Translations under genes and position numbers: made by a program
Assembly (NCBI GenBank): GCA_964654825.1
Contig: CAZZKG010000022.1
Coordinates: 1 to 52,636 of the forward strand
Reading direction: 5' to 3'
Origin: CAZZKG01 sp964654825
GTDB taxonomy: Bacteria > Gemmatimonadota > CAZMKB01
Length of the DNA: 52,636 bases
The notes under the pieces: model-generated
Database searches by the model: none
Told to the model about the DNA's origin: nothing
What the model saw: the letters and a program-made list of their open reading frames with translations, nothing else
Shown: positions 7,153-15,720 of the stretch, piece after piece
Layout: each line of letters starts with the position of its first letter
Numbering within the stretch: position 1 is the stretch's first letter

Positions 7153-8198
7153 ACCGCTCTCCGAACCTTCTCATTGAGCATCTCGACGAACGCCTCGACT
7201 CTGGTCTGAAGCTGACCGCTGTCGCCTTCCCGGTAATCGGTTTCGATCCTTAGGACCGGTATCCCGGTCTCTTCGAGGCGCTTCCTGAGAAGCGGATAAT
7301 CATATTGATACTGGTCGCAGAATTTGAGGCAGTGGTAAATGACACCCTGAGCCCTGTATTCATGGACGAGCTGTTTGATGTATGCGTTTCGTCCCTTGAG
7401 ATCAGACATGCGGGAACAGGGAGGACGTCGCAGGTATCTTTTAGCGATGGATTCGATCGGATCTCCCCCGGTGTCGACGTCGCCCTCGATACCGCGCAGG
7501 CCGGTACACACGTCCTCCGCCACCACCTGCGCCCCTGCCTCCTGGATGGTTCTGTAGATACGACCGCCTTCGATGATGCTCCCCGTAAGCACGATCCTCG
7601 GTCCGCCATCGACAGGAGCGAGCGTGAAGGAACGGCAGTGAGCTTCGAATTCCTCGATCGATACCTCGGAGGCGAGGGATACCAGATGATAGAAGTCGCT
7701 GCCGGAGATCCCCGGAGGGTCACTCATCCGCCGTGCCGAAAGTTCCAGGAGAGACCGTCGTTTCGCCGCGACACGCCGGGTCGCCTCCCTGAGATCGTCA
7801 TCGCTCGCCAGCTTTCCCGAAATCCCTCCCAGCCAGTCCCGGTAGGCTTCGAATTGTTTCGTGAGGTAAGCCAGAGAGGCAGATCCCGTCCGCCTGGGGA
7901 AGTCGATCATAAAGACCGGTATCCCGGGGAATTCTCTCCGCCACGCGTCACCGAGACGCCGCATCGCGTCGCAAGAAGCCACGAGTGAGACGCCCTCGAA
8001 TCGTTCCGGATGCCCTCTCAACGCCTCATCGAGCACGCTTCGCACATAGGGACAGAGGTTTACCGGAAGGCGGGTTGCCCCACCGGGGGCCACTTCTTCA
8101 TTGCCGCGTATTCTCGACGGTGTAAGACCCGAAGCCACAATGATCTCTTCGGGTGTGTAGGCGCAGAGCCAGCCCAGACGGCGTGTGTCACCTTTCAT
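7149..8198 (-). CDS. 2-hydroxyacyl-CoA dehydratase, second (HgdA/FldC-like) subunit
   Basis: Starting at the ATG at 8198 (GGAGGGAG 3 nt upstream) it has 350 residues. An in-frame upstream extension to 8273 lacks a ribosome-binding site. Family marks are GWLCAYTPEEIIVASGL, LPVNLCPYVRS, a long helical centre, and YHCLKFCDQYQYDYPLLRKRLEETGIPVLRIETDYREGDSGQL-type sequence near the end. It pairs with the next gene to form the dehydratase heterodimer. First gene of the minus-strand operon. The conserved Cys in the CPYVR and KFC motifs fit cluster ligands. The acyl-CoA substrate is not evident, as no CoA transferase or amino-acid gene is adjacent. Confidence 0.85.
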   Translation of the reverse strand: MKGDTRRLGWLCAYTPEEIIVASGLTPSRIRGNEEVAPGGATRLPVNLCPYVRSVLDEALRGHPERFEGVSLVASCDAMRRLGDAWRREFPGIPVFMIDFPRRTGSASLAYLTKQFEAYRDWLGGISGKLASDDDLREATRRVAAKRRSLLELSARRMSDPPGISGSDFYHLVSLASEVSIEEFEAHCRSFTLAPVDGGPRIVLTGSIIEGGRIYRTIQEAGAQVVAEDVCTGLRGIEGDVDTGGDPIESIAKRYLRRPPCSRMSDLKGRNAYIKQLVHEYRAQGVIYHCLKFCDQYQYDYPLLRKRLEETGIPVLRIETDYREGDSGQLQTRVEAFVEMLNEKVRRAV

Positions 8199-8401
8199 GC
8201 ACTCCCTCCGCGGGGGATCGACAGGTTGAAGATATCTCTGTCCCGAAACGTCTCTGTATTTTAAACACAGCATTCGGTCAAATCAAGGCGCTGAGTCCGG
8301 GTGGCCCTGTTCATCAATATGACGACTTCTGTGCATCACCGGATCTATGGAAAGACCACACCCCCCTTCGGGGAAGTGCGGAGTTACCGCATTTGAATGA
8401 T

Positions 8402-8992
8402 ATGGCGGGAGATTACGCCGGTCAGAAACTGGTCGTGCTCGGCCTCAATTATATGGAGAGCCTCGGCATCGTCCAGAATTATCAGAACATGTATCCCAAT
8501 ATCATCATGCTGCGTGATGTCAGCGGATCGGTCTACTGGCAGTATGCTCAGAACGGCTACGTCCCGCTCAATTACGTGGTCACGCAGGAGCAGAATGTTT
8601 ACTGGTGGATGGAAGGCTTCACCGAGAGTCTGATGAGGAACAAAATCGAGCAGCTCCTGCCGGAAGTGACGGTTGTGCTCGGGAATGACGGAGTACCCGT
8701 TCCCCAGGGAGGCGTTCTTTCCTTCAACGTCACCCTGCACAACTGGGAGAGTACCGCTCAGACCTTCTACGCTCTCACCCAGGTCACGACTCCCGGCGGC
8801 AGTACGATAACCCTGCTCGGTCCTGTCGAACTTACACTCGACCCCGGTCAGGAACTGGCCGTTACGCTTACCCAGGATATTCCGCCTTCAGCACCTCTGG
8901 GGACGTATGAATACGAAGCAAAGCTGGGGACCTATCCTCCGGTCGATCTCATGGATTCATCGAGTTTTACCTTTGAAGTCGTCGCGCCCTGA
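8402..8992 (+). pseudogene. Thioredoxin-fold protein lacking its CxxC half (5'-truncated?)
   Basis: The frame continues upstream into the promoter region of the divergent operon without a plausible start; the first usable ATG is at 8402. Just before it, ELPHLNDMAG resembles the helix that follows CxxC in TlpA-like proteins, and LVVLGLNY...RDVSGSVYWQYAQNGYVPLNYVV matches the second half of that fold. The first half, with CxxC, is missing. In another frame, VALFINM at about 8312-8332 looks like a leftover of the lost strand. A 110-residue beta-sandwich-like C-terminal domain follows (FNVTLHNWESTAQTFYAL...). Either a decayed gene or a short non-catalytic variant. Confidence 0.5.
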
Positions 8993-9013
8993 GGCGCTCA
9001 CTGAAAATAGCAG

Positions 9014-9045
9014 GGCAGCCCCACTCATCCGGGGCTGCCTTTTTT
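9014..9045 (+). terminator. Rho-independent terminator
   Basis: A perfect 9-bp GC-rich stem (GGCAGCCCC / GGGGCTGCC) with an 8-nt loop is followed by six T residues. It ends transcription of the thioredoxin-fold gene and separates it from the next transcription unit. Confidence 0.9.
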
Positions 9046-9092
9046 CACATAAGGCCTTCTCCCGCAGCCTGTGGGAGGCATGCCCGGTTCCG

Positions 9093-9121
9093 TTGACATT
9101 CATCGGGTGAATCCTTAAATT
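9093..9121 (+). promoter_or_regulatory. sigma70-type promoter of the Omp28-like/TlpA/barrel cluster
   Basis: TTGACA (9093-9098), 17-nt spacer, TAAATT (9116-9121). It lies just after the terminator and about 120 nt before the GTG start at 9242. It likely serves the four co-directional genes up to 14031. Confidence 0.6.
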
Positions 9122-9241
9122 GGAGCAGGATTATACAGTCTTTTTTCATATATGTTGAGGTGATCCTCTCCGTAATTTCAACCTCGTACGATGCGATATC
9201 TTCCACAAATGGTGTACTCTAATTTTACGGGAGTGTTTGCG

Positions 9242-10438
9242 GTGAATCCGAGAAAAACAATCGTGCTTCTCTTTGTCCTCAGTGCTGTCGTCCTGTCCTG
9301 CGGACAGAAAAACCCCACAAGGTTTGACGAGGGCTCAGTTTTCGTCGACTCCGAACCGACAGGGGCGACGATTGCTATCGACGGCAACTCCAGTGAACTG
9401 ATGACTCCAGACACCGTTACGGGCGTTACCGCCGGTACTCACCGGGTGACGGTGTCACTCGAGGGGTATCAGAGTGATCCCGAGGAGGAAGTCGTCACCG
9501 TGATGGCTGGAGAGACCACCAGTGCTTCCTTCGCTCTTTCAGAGGCGAAGTACGGCTCGATCTACGTCGATTCGGATCCTCAGGGTGCGGCTATCTACCT
9601 CGACGGCGATTCCACCGGCCAGGTTACACCCGATACCCTCGCTCTCGTGCTCACCGGCCAGCGCACGGTCGGGGTGCTTCTTTCCGGATATGAAAGTGAT
9701 TCCCAGGAAATAGATGTGAGCCCGGACGAGACCGCTACTGCTTTCTTCACCCTGGCAGAGGTGGCATTCTCTAAAACGGTCCTGGTCGAAGAGTTTACGA
9801 ACACGAGCTGCATCCCCTGTGCCGACGCGAGTCCCATACTGGACGGGCTCGTCAGTCAGTTCGGCAGGGATAACGTTGTCGCAGTCAAATACCACACCGG
9901 GTTTCCGGGGGCAAACGATCCATTCTACCTCCACAATCGCAGTGACAGTGACGCCCGGCAGATGTACTATTTCGTTACCGGTATTCCGCATCTGCGAGTG
10001 GACGGGTCAACTTCTCCATCCCTCGACAGCCTGCAGGTGAGAATGGATATCCAATCCAGACTTGCCGTGACTCCGCCGCTGATTCTGGACGCGAGCTACG
10101 AAATCTTGGGAAGTGAGTACACGGTGAGGGCACAGGTGATTTCAGGTTCAGTCGCAATCCCCGCTGATCTGGTCATCCATTTCGCTCTCGTCGAGAGCGG
10201 CTTCCATATCGATCCGCCTCCCGGCATCAACGGGGAGACAGACTTCGAACATGTGATGAGAGCCATGTTCCCCTCCGGTAACGGAGAATCGTTCACGATT
10301 TCTGACAACGACACACTGGAATTCATACGTCAGTTCACAATCGACCCCACCTGGGTCGAGAGTAACATCGAGACAGTAGTATTCGTTCAGAGCCAGAGCA
10401 GCCTCGAAGTTCTGCAGGCCTGTTCGGATCACAAGTAG
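9242..10438 (+). CDS. Lipoprotein with two PEGA domains and Omp28-like thioredoxin fold
   Basis: The product has about 398 residues. The GTG at 9242 is chosen because GGGAG lies 8 nt upstream and it yields a clean signal peptide ending in lipobox VVLSC; ATGs further upstream would put 17 extra residues before it. Two PEGA repeats follow (about residues 30-100 and 105-175, each with VDS-P-GA-I--DG...GY). Next comes an Omp28-type thioredoxin-like domain, starting VLVEEFTNTSCIPCAD with a CxxC pair, and a C-terminal beta-sandwich. PEGA domains are thought to bind surface glycans or envelope partners. The CIPC pair suggests a periplasmic or surface thiol-disulfide function. It is the Cys counterpart of the UGA-containing protein at 28401. 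Confidence 0.8.
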   Translation: MNPRKTIVLLFVLSAVVLSCGQKNPTRFDEGSVFVDSEPTGATIAIDGNSSELMTPDTVTGVTAGTHRVTVSLEGYQSDPEEEVVTVMAGETTSASFALSEAKYGSIYVDSDPQGAAIYLDGDSTGQVTPDTLALVLTGQRTVGVLLSGYESDSQEIDVSPDETATAFFTLAEVAFSKTVLVEEFTNTSCIPCADASPILDGLVSQFGRDNVVAVKYHTGFPGANDPFYLHNRSDSDARQMYYFVTGIPHLRVDGSTSPSLDSLQVRMDIQSRLAVTPPLILDASYEILGSEYTVRAQVISGSVAIPADLVIHFALVESGFHIDPPPGINGETDFEHVMRAMFPSGNGESFTISDNDTLEFIRQFTIDPTWVESNIETVVFVQSQSSLEVLQACSDHK

Positions 10439-10449
10439 GAGGGATTACG

Positions 10450-11874
10450 ATGAAGATCAGATTGGCCCCGGTAATACTTCTGACCCTGCTTCTGTGGAGT
10501 ATCTTTCCTGCGACAGGTAGGACCCAGGCCGGCTTTACTTTAGAGGCGGAGCGTTTTGTTGCTGTAGACACTCTGAGTCAGGCTCCTTTTCCGATGTATG
10601 CGACCCTTACCAATACGGGCGATTCGGCCGACGTGTTCCAGTTCATAATGCAACGGGACATGCCCGATACATCCTGGACCACCGTGCTATGTCTGAAGGG
10701 TTTCTGCCTGCCTCCATTCGTCACGACAGCTGTCGAAACTCTGGAGGTGGGCGAGTCAGATACCGCCATCGACATCAGTTTTCAAACCGTGACCTTTGGT
10801 TTTCCGGAAGTCGAAGGGGCGGGGTATGCTTCGCTGAATGTCACTTCGATGCGTAATCCATCCCTCCAGGAGACCATTCATTTTACATTCATTTCTAAAG
10901 GGACCGATGTGGTGATCGTGGATGATGACGGAGGTGAAGATTACGATACCTACTACGAAGATGCCGTCGGGTCTTCCTACGCTTCGGGCGTTTGGCCACG
11001 ACAGTACCAGGCGCCAACCCCCGATGAGCTGTCAAATTTCGATGTTATCGTCTGGGAGACCGGGGAGGCGACTCCGACCCTGACCGAAGAGGACCGGCAG
11101 GCCGTTACCGGATACCTGGACGGTGGTGGGAGGCTTCTGGTCAGCGGCCAGGACATCGGTTTCGCTCTCGCCGATCCGACGAGCGGTGAATACACTCCGG
11201 CCACACTCGAATTCTACAACACATACTTCGGGGCTGATTACCTGAGCGATGACGCCGGCTCCCATTCCCTCGCCGGGATATCCGGTGATCCCATTTCAGA
11301 TGGTCTCGACATAGACATCCAGGGTGGTGACGGGGCCGACAACCAGACGAGCCCGGACGCTGTCCGACCACGGTCACCGGCCACGGTGGTGTTCGAGTAT
11401 GATCAACAAAACGCGGGGGCTGTGAAACTCGAGACAGGGGGGCACCGGGTCGTTTACATGGCGTTCGGTTTCGAAGCGGTCAACAGCCAGTCACAACGGA
11501 CAGAACTCATGAGCAGCGTGCTCGGCTGGCTCACCGGCCCGATCGGTATCGATGGTGATGAAACGAAGGACGCTCCACTACCACGGACGGCGTTGCTCCG
11601 ACAGAATTATCCCAATCCTTTTAATCCTCAAACGCGGATAGTGGTCGAAATACCCGGTGAAAAGGGTGATAACGTGGAAGCGCTGCTCGCCATCTTCTCG
11701 CTTCGGGGAAAACAGGTGAAGACGCTCCATGAAGGAGGCCTTCCGGCCGGGAGGCATGTATTTTCCTGGGACGGTGTAGATGAGTCAGGGCAACAGGTCT
11801 CGAGCGGTACGTATCTTTACCGCCTGGAGACCGGCGACCGGGTGATCACCAGGAAAATGCTGCTTTTGAAATAA
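10450..11874 (+). CDS. Exported protein with C-terminal FlgD-like sorting domain
   Basis: The protein has 474 residues with an N-terminal signal peptide (MKIRLAPVILLTLLLWSIFPATG). An Ig-like N-terminal region is followed, from about residue 155, by a glutamine-amidotransferase-like flavodoxin segment (TDVVIVDDDGG...NFDVIVWETGEATPTLTEEDRQAVTGYLDGGGRLLVSGQDIG). The end carries QNYPNPFNPQT and closes with SSGTYLYRLETGDRVITRKMLLLK, the FlgD-like/type IX-like secretion domain. It starts 11 bases after the Omp28-like gene and is surely co-transcribed. The same amidotransferase-like segment occurs in the UGA-containing protein at 28401. Function unknown; it is a surface protein by architecture. Confidence 0.75.
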   Translation: MKIRLAPVILLTLLLWSIFPATGRTQAGFTLEAERFVAVDTLSQAPFPMYATLTNTGDSADVFQFIMQRDMPDTSWTTVLCLKGFCLPPFVTTAVETLEVGESDTAIDISFQTVTFGFPEVEGAGYASLNVTSMRNPSLQETIHFTFISKGTDVVIVDDDGGEDYDTYYEDAVGSSYASGVWPRQYQAPTPDELSNFDVIVWETGEATPTLTEEDRQAVTGYLDGGGRLLVSGQDIGFALADPTSGEYTPATLEFYNTYFGADYLSDDAGSHSLAGISGDPISDGLDIDIQGGDGADNQTSPDAVRPRSPATVVFEYDQQNAGAVKLETGGHRVVYMAFGFEAVNSQSQRTELMSSVLGWLTGPIGIDGDETKDAPLPRTALLRQNYPNPFNPQTRIVVEIPGEKGDNVEALLAIFSLRGKQVKTLHEGGLPAGRHVFSWDGVDESGQQVSSGTYLYRLETGDRVITRKMLLLK

Positions 11875-11906
11875 CATGGCGATTACACAGTCAAAGGAGA
11901 GTGATT

Positions 11907-12479
11907 TTGTTGAGCAGTGTATCCAGTTCTCAGATTAGAAAAACCGTTCTCGGAGTGCTTCTAGGCCTTGCGGTGCTCTTCGCAGGTGCCGGTCTAGGCA
12001 TGGCGGAGGATCTCAAGGCTCCCGATTTCACCCTGCAGGATCTCGATGGGAACGAGCTGACCCTCTACCAGTTCGTCGAGAAGGGCCCCGTGGTCGTCAG
12101 CTTCTGGGCGACGTGGTGCAAACCCTGTCTCCGGGAGCTCCCCCATCTGCAGGAGCTCTACGACGAGTACAAGGAGAAGGGTGTGAGCATGCTGGCGATT
12201 TCGGTAGACAGCCCGAGAAGTGTTTCGAAGGTAAAATCTTTCATCAACGGCCACGAGTACACTCTCACCGTTCTTCTCGACCCTAATAAAGACGTCTCGA
12301 GGAAGTTCAATGCCCATCTCTTCCCCTACACATTCGTTATCAACGGCGAAGGTAACATCGTGTATAAGAGTTATGGATACCGGCCCGGGGATGAGAAGAA
12401 GGTCGAGAAAGAACTGGACGCTCTCCTGCAGGAGCAGTCCCCACTGTATAACATGGAGACGGAGAGTGAAGGTGAATAG
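11907..12479 (+). CDS. TlpA-like thioredoxin, exported
   Basis: The protein has about 190 residues. TTG at 11907 is preferred: AGGAG at 11895-11899 sits 7 nt upstream, while the GTG at 11901 abuts it. An N-terminal hydrophobic segment (VLGVLLGLAVLFAGAGLGMA) targets it to the periplasm. The AhpC/TlpA fold is complete: APDFTLQDLDG, VVVSFWATWCKPCLRELPHL with the WCxxC active site, ISVD, and PYTFVINGEGNIVYKSYGY. Such proteins keep periplasmic thiols reduced, for example for cytochrome c maturation. It overlaps the start of the next gene, so its product may act on or with that barrel protein. Confidence 0.9.
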   Translation: MLSSVSSSQIRKTVLGVLLGLAVLFAGAGLGMAEDLKAPDFTLQDLDGNELTLYQFVEKGPVVVSFWATWCKPCLRELPHLQELYDEYKEKGVSMLAISVDSPRSVSKVKSFINGHEYTLTVLLDPNKDVSRKFNAHLFPYTFVINGEGNIVYKSYGYRPGDEKKVEKELDALLQEQSPLYNMETESEGE

Positions 12480-14031
12480 GAGCGCGCCCGCAGTGGGCGC
12501 CGTTTCGGCGGTCATTCTCTTCTCCCTGTTCTTCTGTTTCGGCCCGTTGTTCGGGCAGTCCGCCGGCTACAACAATATAAGCGCATCGAACCAGCTCGAA
12601 TATTCGTTGGAAGATTCGACGAATACCGAGATCATCGAAAACTGGTTCAACTTCGATTACGATCTCTCCCCCTTCGAACTTGGTTTCCGGTACGAACTCT
12701 ATCAGCCCCAGGAAAACCTCGGGACGGGTACTCCGGTGGACGACGGTTCCACTCAGGGCATCACCTACCGGTACGCGAGGTACCGGGGCGAGGATTTCTC
12801 GGTGACCGTCGGTAACTTCTACACGATGTTCGGCCGGGGCATGACTCTGAGGCTCTATGAAGACCGGTTCATCAGAGTGGACAACAGCATGGATGGGCTT
12901 CTCCTCGAAGCTACCCCGGGTAGATTCAGGATGAAGGCTCTCACCGGCCGCATGAATTCCAACGATCCGACGAATTTCCCGAAGATCCCGAGGACGAAGG
13001 TGGACCAGCTCCACGCGATCGACGTCGAGGCCGACGTAGTGGGCAATCTCACTCTCGGTACCAGCTTCCTCTCCACCAGGAGCGGCACCTTTCAGAAAAA
13101 GGAGCTCGCAGCGTTCAGGGGGCAGATGTCGCTCTGGAAGCTCGATTTCTACGGTGAGTACGGGCGGGTGTCGGATCCATCGGAGACGACCGACAATCCG
13201 GTCGCCGATGGCTGGGGTGAAGGGATCTACTTCGCGACATCGTTCAGCACCAGGGGTTTCGGTCTGAGTGCCGAATACAAAAAATACGATGATTTCTCTT
13301 TCACAACTTCAGATCTCACTTCGTACAACAATCCTCCCTCTCTCTCCCGCGAGCACACCTACGCGCTCATTAACCGGCACCCTCATCAGCTCAATGCGAT
13401 AGATGAAGAAGGATATCAGGTGGAAGTGACCTGGTCGCCCGACCACAACACGACTGTCCTCGGGAACCACAGCAACACGTGGGATGCCCTTGACCGGGCC
13501 CTGTTCAAGGAAGTCTATGGAGAAGTCGAGCGTTATTTCGGAAGTTCTATGAGGGCCGTTGCCGCATTCGATTACGGCGAAGAGGGTGCGGATACGCACA
13601 CGAAGAATTACACTCCCGTGATCGAAATCGAGTATTTTCTCGATGATGTAAACAGCGTACGGACAGAGCTGCAGCACCAGCACACAAAAGGCGACCGCAT
13701 CGACCTTCCCTTCGGAGGATTCTCCGAACTCGGCGAGTTCGACACCGAATATATTCTGTTCGAATACGCCAGAGCTCCAAAGTGGGTGTTCTCGGTGAAC
13801 GTTGAATGGACCAACAAATCGGTTGATCCGGAGAACAGCCAGCTGCTCCCGGGAGAGGATTCGGACAGGACGAGCTGGGCCCTCGCGAATGTCAGCTACA
13901 ACATCAGCGAGAGCAACAACATCAGTGTGATGTACGGCTCCAGACACGGGGGGTTCAACTGCGTGGGTGGGGTCTGCCGGTTCGAGCCCGAGTTCAAGGG
14001 TCTCGAGGTGAAACTCTTCACCCGATTCTAA
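12466..14031 (+). CDS. Large outer-membrane beta-barrel protein (DUF6029-like)
   Basis: From GTG 12466 (or 12472) the protein has about 521 residues with a signal peptide (VSAVILFSLFFCFGPLFGQSA). The body is made of alternating-residue beta strands with aromatic girdles (FNFDYDLSPFELGFRYELYQP, YRYARYRGEDFSVTVGNFYTMFGRGMTLRLYED) and ends in ...GLEVKLFTRF, a terminal aromatic residue typical of barrel-assembly substrates. The opening resembles the DUF6029 family of FCB-group outer-membrane proteins. The start overlaps the TlpA-like gene. The longer frame to 12310 is only the shadow of that gene. Possible substrate or partner unknown; the redox neighbours suggest an envelope thiol function. Confidence 0.7.
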   Translation: MKVNRSAPAVGAVSAVILFSLFFCFGPLFGQSAGYNNISASNQLEYSLEDSTNTEIIENWFNFDYDLSPFELGFRYELYQPQENLGTGTPVDDGSTQGITYRYARYRGEDFSVTVGNFYTMFGRGMTLRLYEDRFIRVDNSMDGLLLEATPGRFRMKALTGRMNSNDPTNFPKIPRTKVDQLHAIDVEADVVGNLTLGTSFLSTRSGTFQKKELAAFRGQMSLWKLDFYGEYGRVSDPSETTDNPVADGWGEGIYFATSFSTRGFGLSAEYKKYDDFSFTTSDLTSYNNPPSLSREHTYALINRHPHQLNAIDEEGYQVEVTWSPDHNTTVLGNHSNTWDALDRALFKEVYGEVERYFGSSMRAVAAFDYGEEGADTHTKNYTPVIEIEYFLDDVNSVRTELQHQHTKGDRIDLPFGGFSELGEFDTEYILFEYARAPKWVFSVNVEWTNKSVDPENSQLLPGEDSDRTSWALANVSYNISESNNISVMYGSRHGGFNCVGGVCRFEPEFKGLEVKLFTRF

Positions 14032-14036
14032 TAAAT

Positions 14037-14093
14037 AAATAAATAGGGACAGTCACCATTTAAATTTTAAATGGTGACTGTCCCTATTTATTT
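14037..14093. repeat. REP-like palindrome, copy 1
   Basis: Perfect 28-bp inverted repeat around a single central base at 14065; the core reads TAGGGACAGTCACCATT. A second copy with the same outer arms is at 45282-45353. It lies between two convergent genes, contains the macro-gene stop codon, and can also act as a two-way terminator since both ends are T/A-rich. Confidence 0.8.
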
Positions 14094-14606
14094 GTCGAGC
14101 ACCTTCTCGAACGTGTCGAGAGCCAGCGAATCGAACAGGCAGAAGACGACCTTCTCGATCCCCGTCTCTCCCATAAGATATTCCTTCGTCGTCATCAGCA
14201 TGACCGCTGCACATCTGTCAAGAGGATAACCGAATATCCCCGTGCTGATAGCCGGGAAAGCCAGGGACTTGAGGGAATTCTCATCGGCCACCTTCAATGA
14301 ATTGCTGGTGGCATCTTTGAGCTTTCTGTCTTCGTCTCCTTCACCCATACGCGGTCCGACGGCGTGGATAACGTGCCTGGCAGTGAGCCGGCCTCCTCCC
14401 GTGATGACGGCGTTACCGACCTCGATCGCCCCCATCCGGTCACATTCGTCCTGTATTTCTTTTCCACCTTTCATCCGGATAGCCCCGGCGACACCACCAC
14501 CCATCTGGAGGTGCCTGTTGGCAGGGTTGACGATGGCATCCACGTCCTGTTCGGTGATATCACCACGGATGAGTTCGATTGTTCTCCCGCTGAAAGAACG
14601 CTGCAT
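14088..14606 (-). CDS. Macro-domain protein (ADP-ribose/O-acetyl-ADP-ribose hydrolase type)
   Basis: From ATG 14606 (AAGGGGG 6 nt upstream) it has 172 residues, essentially one macro domain. Marks are IELIRGDITEQDVDAIVNPANRHLQMGGGVAGAI, where the Asn of VNPAN and the glycine loop bind ADP-ribose, then HVIHAVGPR and FPAISTGIFGYPLD. MacroD-type members remove ADP-ribose or the acetyl group from O-acetyl-ADP-ribose. The longer frame to 14684 lacks a ribosome-binding site. Stand-alone gene, convergent with the barrel gene and divergent from prmA. The substrate is not predictable from the sequence. Confidence 0.88.
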   Translation of the reverse strand: MQRSFSGRTIELIRGDITEQDVDAIVNPANRHLQMGGGVAGAIRMKGGKEIQDECDRMGAIEVGNAVITGGGRLTARHVIHAVGPRMGEGDEDRKLKDATSNSLKVADENSLKSLAFPAISTGIFGYPLDRCAAVMLMTTKEYLMGETGIEKVVFCLFDSLALDTFEKVLDK

Positions 14607-14781
14607 GAGATCCCCCTTTATTTTGTTATAGTACAGGGGCCATGCTCCGTTGTCAATAGATGGGGGGCCGCATTCATCCTCCACGCCTAACGCTCATTCG
14701 TTGTGATATTGCAGTCGTCGCCGGAAACCGTTATCATTCCCGACAGAGCATGGGCCACCTGGTGGAAGGAGTCGTCCAGGC

Positions 14782-15675
14782 ATGCAGAAATATCCTGAAG
14801 AGCACTGGTTTGCACTCGAGATCAGAGCCCCCGGTCTATCCGGGGAGCTTCTCTCTTCTCTCCTCTTCGAGAAGGGATGTCATGGTGTTCAGGTGCTGGA
14901 GAATTATCCCGACTGGCATGCGGTTGCCTATTTCCAAGAAGCGGAAGCCGCGGAAACACTCGAGGAGGAGCTCGAACGGGCGTGCTCCCGATTTATGGCC
15001 CATACAGGTGTCGAGGGGAACCTGTCTTTTCTCCGGAAACCCTTTGAACTTGAGGACTGGGAAAAGGCATGGCGGGAAAGCCTGACGCCGTTTAAAATCG
15101 GTGATCGAACCGTCATCAGACCATCCACGTGTCCGTATGAACCGGTGGAAGGAGAAATCGTGATCACGGTAGATCCGAAGATGGCATTCGGCTCGGGTCA
15201 TCACGAGACCACACAGCTTGCCGCCCGGGCCCTCGAAGATTCGGTTCGGCCGGGATCCTCGGTCCTCGACGCCGGAGCCGGGACGGGTGTACTCGCCATG
15301 GCGGCGGCGATGCTGGAAGCCTCACCGGTGCTCGCGGTCGAGATCGACCCGGTGGCATTTCGTAACCTGATCGAGAATATACAGAAAAACAACCTGTCCG
15401 GGAGAATCGAAGCGGTATGTGATCCGTTTGAGAATGTTTCATGCGGCAAATTCGACATCATCATCGTAAATCTCGACAGGAGTAGCCTTCTGGCAACAAT
15501 GGGGGTGATTTCCGGGCACCTCGAGGAGGGAGGGCAGGCACTTCTCACCGGGATCCTCCTCGAGGAACGGGAGGAAATCGAGGCGTGCATGAGAGGACAC
15601 GGTATCATCCCCGTAACTCACGCGGTTATGGGTGATTGGGCACTTGTCACCGGCTCGCTCGCGAGAAAATCCTGA
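14782..15675 (+). CDS. prmA: Ribosomal protein L11 methyltransferase
   Basis: The protein has 297 residues, normal for PrmA. An N-terminal L11-recognition domain (residues 1-110, with WEKAWRESLTPFKIGDRTVIRPS) leads into a Rossmann-fold SAM methyltransferase: DPKMAFGSGHHETT, VLDAGAGTGVLAMAAA, VEIDPVAF, and NLDRSS in place of the usual NxxA. It trimethylates L11 amino groups. GGAAGGAG lies 10 nt before the ATG. The substitution in the motif-IV region (NLDRS rather than NILA) is unusual and may mean a related substrate, but overall length and motif order support PrmA. Confidence 0.85.
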   Translation: MQKYPEEHWFALEIRAPGLSGELLSSLLFEKGCHGVQVLENYPDWHAVAYFQEAEAAETLEEELERACSRFMAHTGVEGNLSFLRKPFELEDWEKAWRESLTPFKIGDRTVIRPSTCPYEPVEGEIVITVDPKMAFGSGHHETTQLAARALEDSVRPGSSVLDAGAGTGVLAMAAAMLEASPVLAVEIDPVAFRNLIENIQKNNLSGRIEAVCDPFENVSCGKFDIIIVNLDRSSLLATMGVISGHLEEGGQALLTGILLEEREEIEACMRGHGIIPVTHAVMGDWALVTGSLARKS

Positions 15676-15685
15676 AATTCAGAGC

Positions 15686-15714
15686 TTGACAATCCTCCGC
15701 TTTTTTTGTAGACT
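15686..15714 (+). promoter_or_regulatory. sigma70-type promoter of the KamA-family gene
   Basis: TTGACA (15686-15691), 17-nt spacer containing a T7 tract, TAGACT (15709-15714). It lies directly after prmA and about 330 nt before the aminomutase start, implying a long leader. Confidence 0.6.
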
Positions 15715-15720
15715 TTAAGG

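Noticed and set aside
12310..12465. Upstream extension of the large barrel gene to 12310
   Set aside because: The extension reads the TlpA-like gene in another frame and lacks a signal peptide; a start at 12466 or 12472 gives one.
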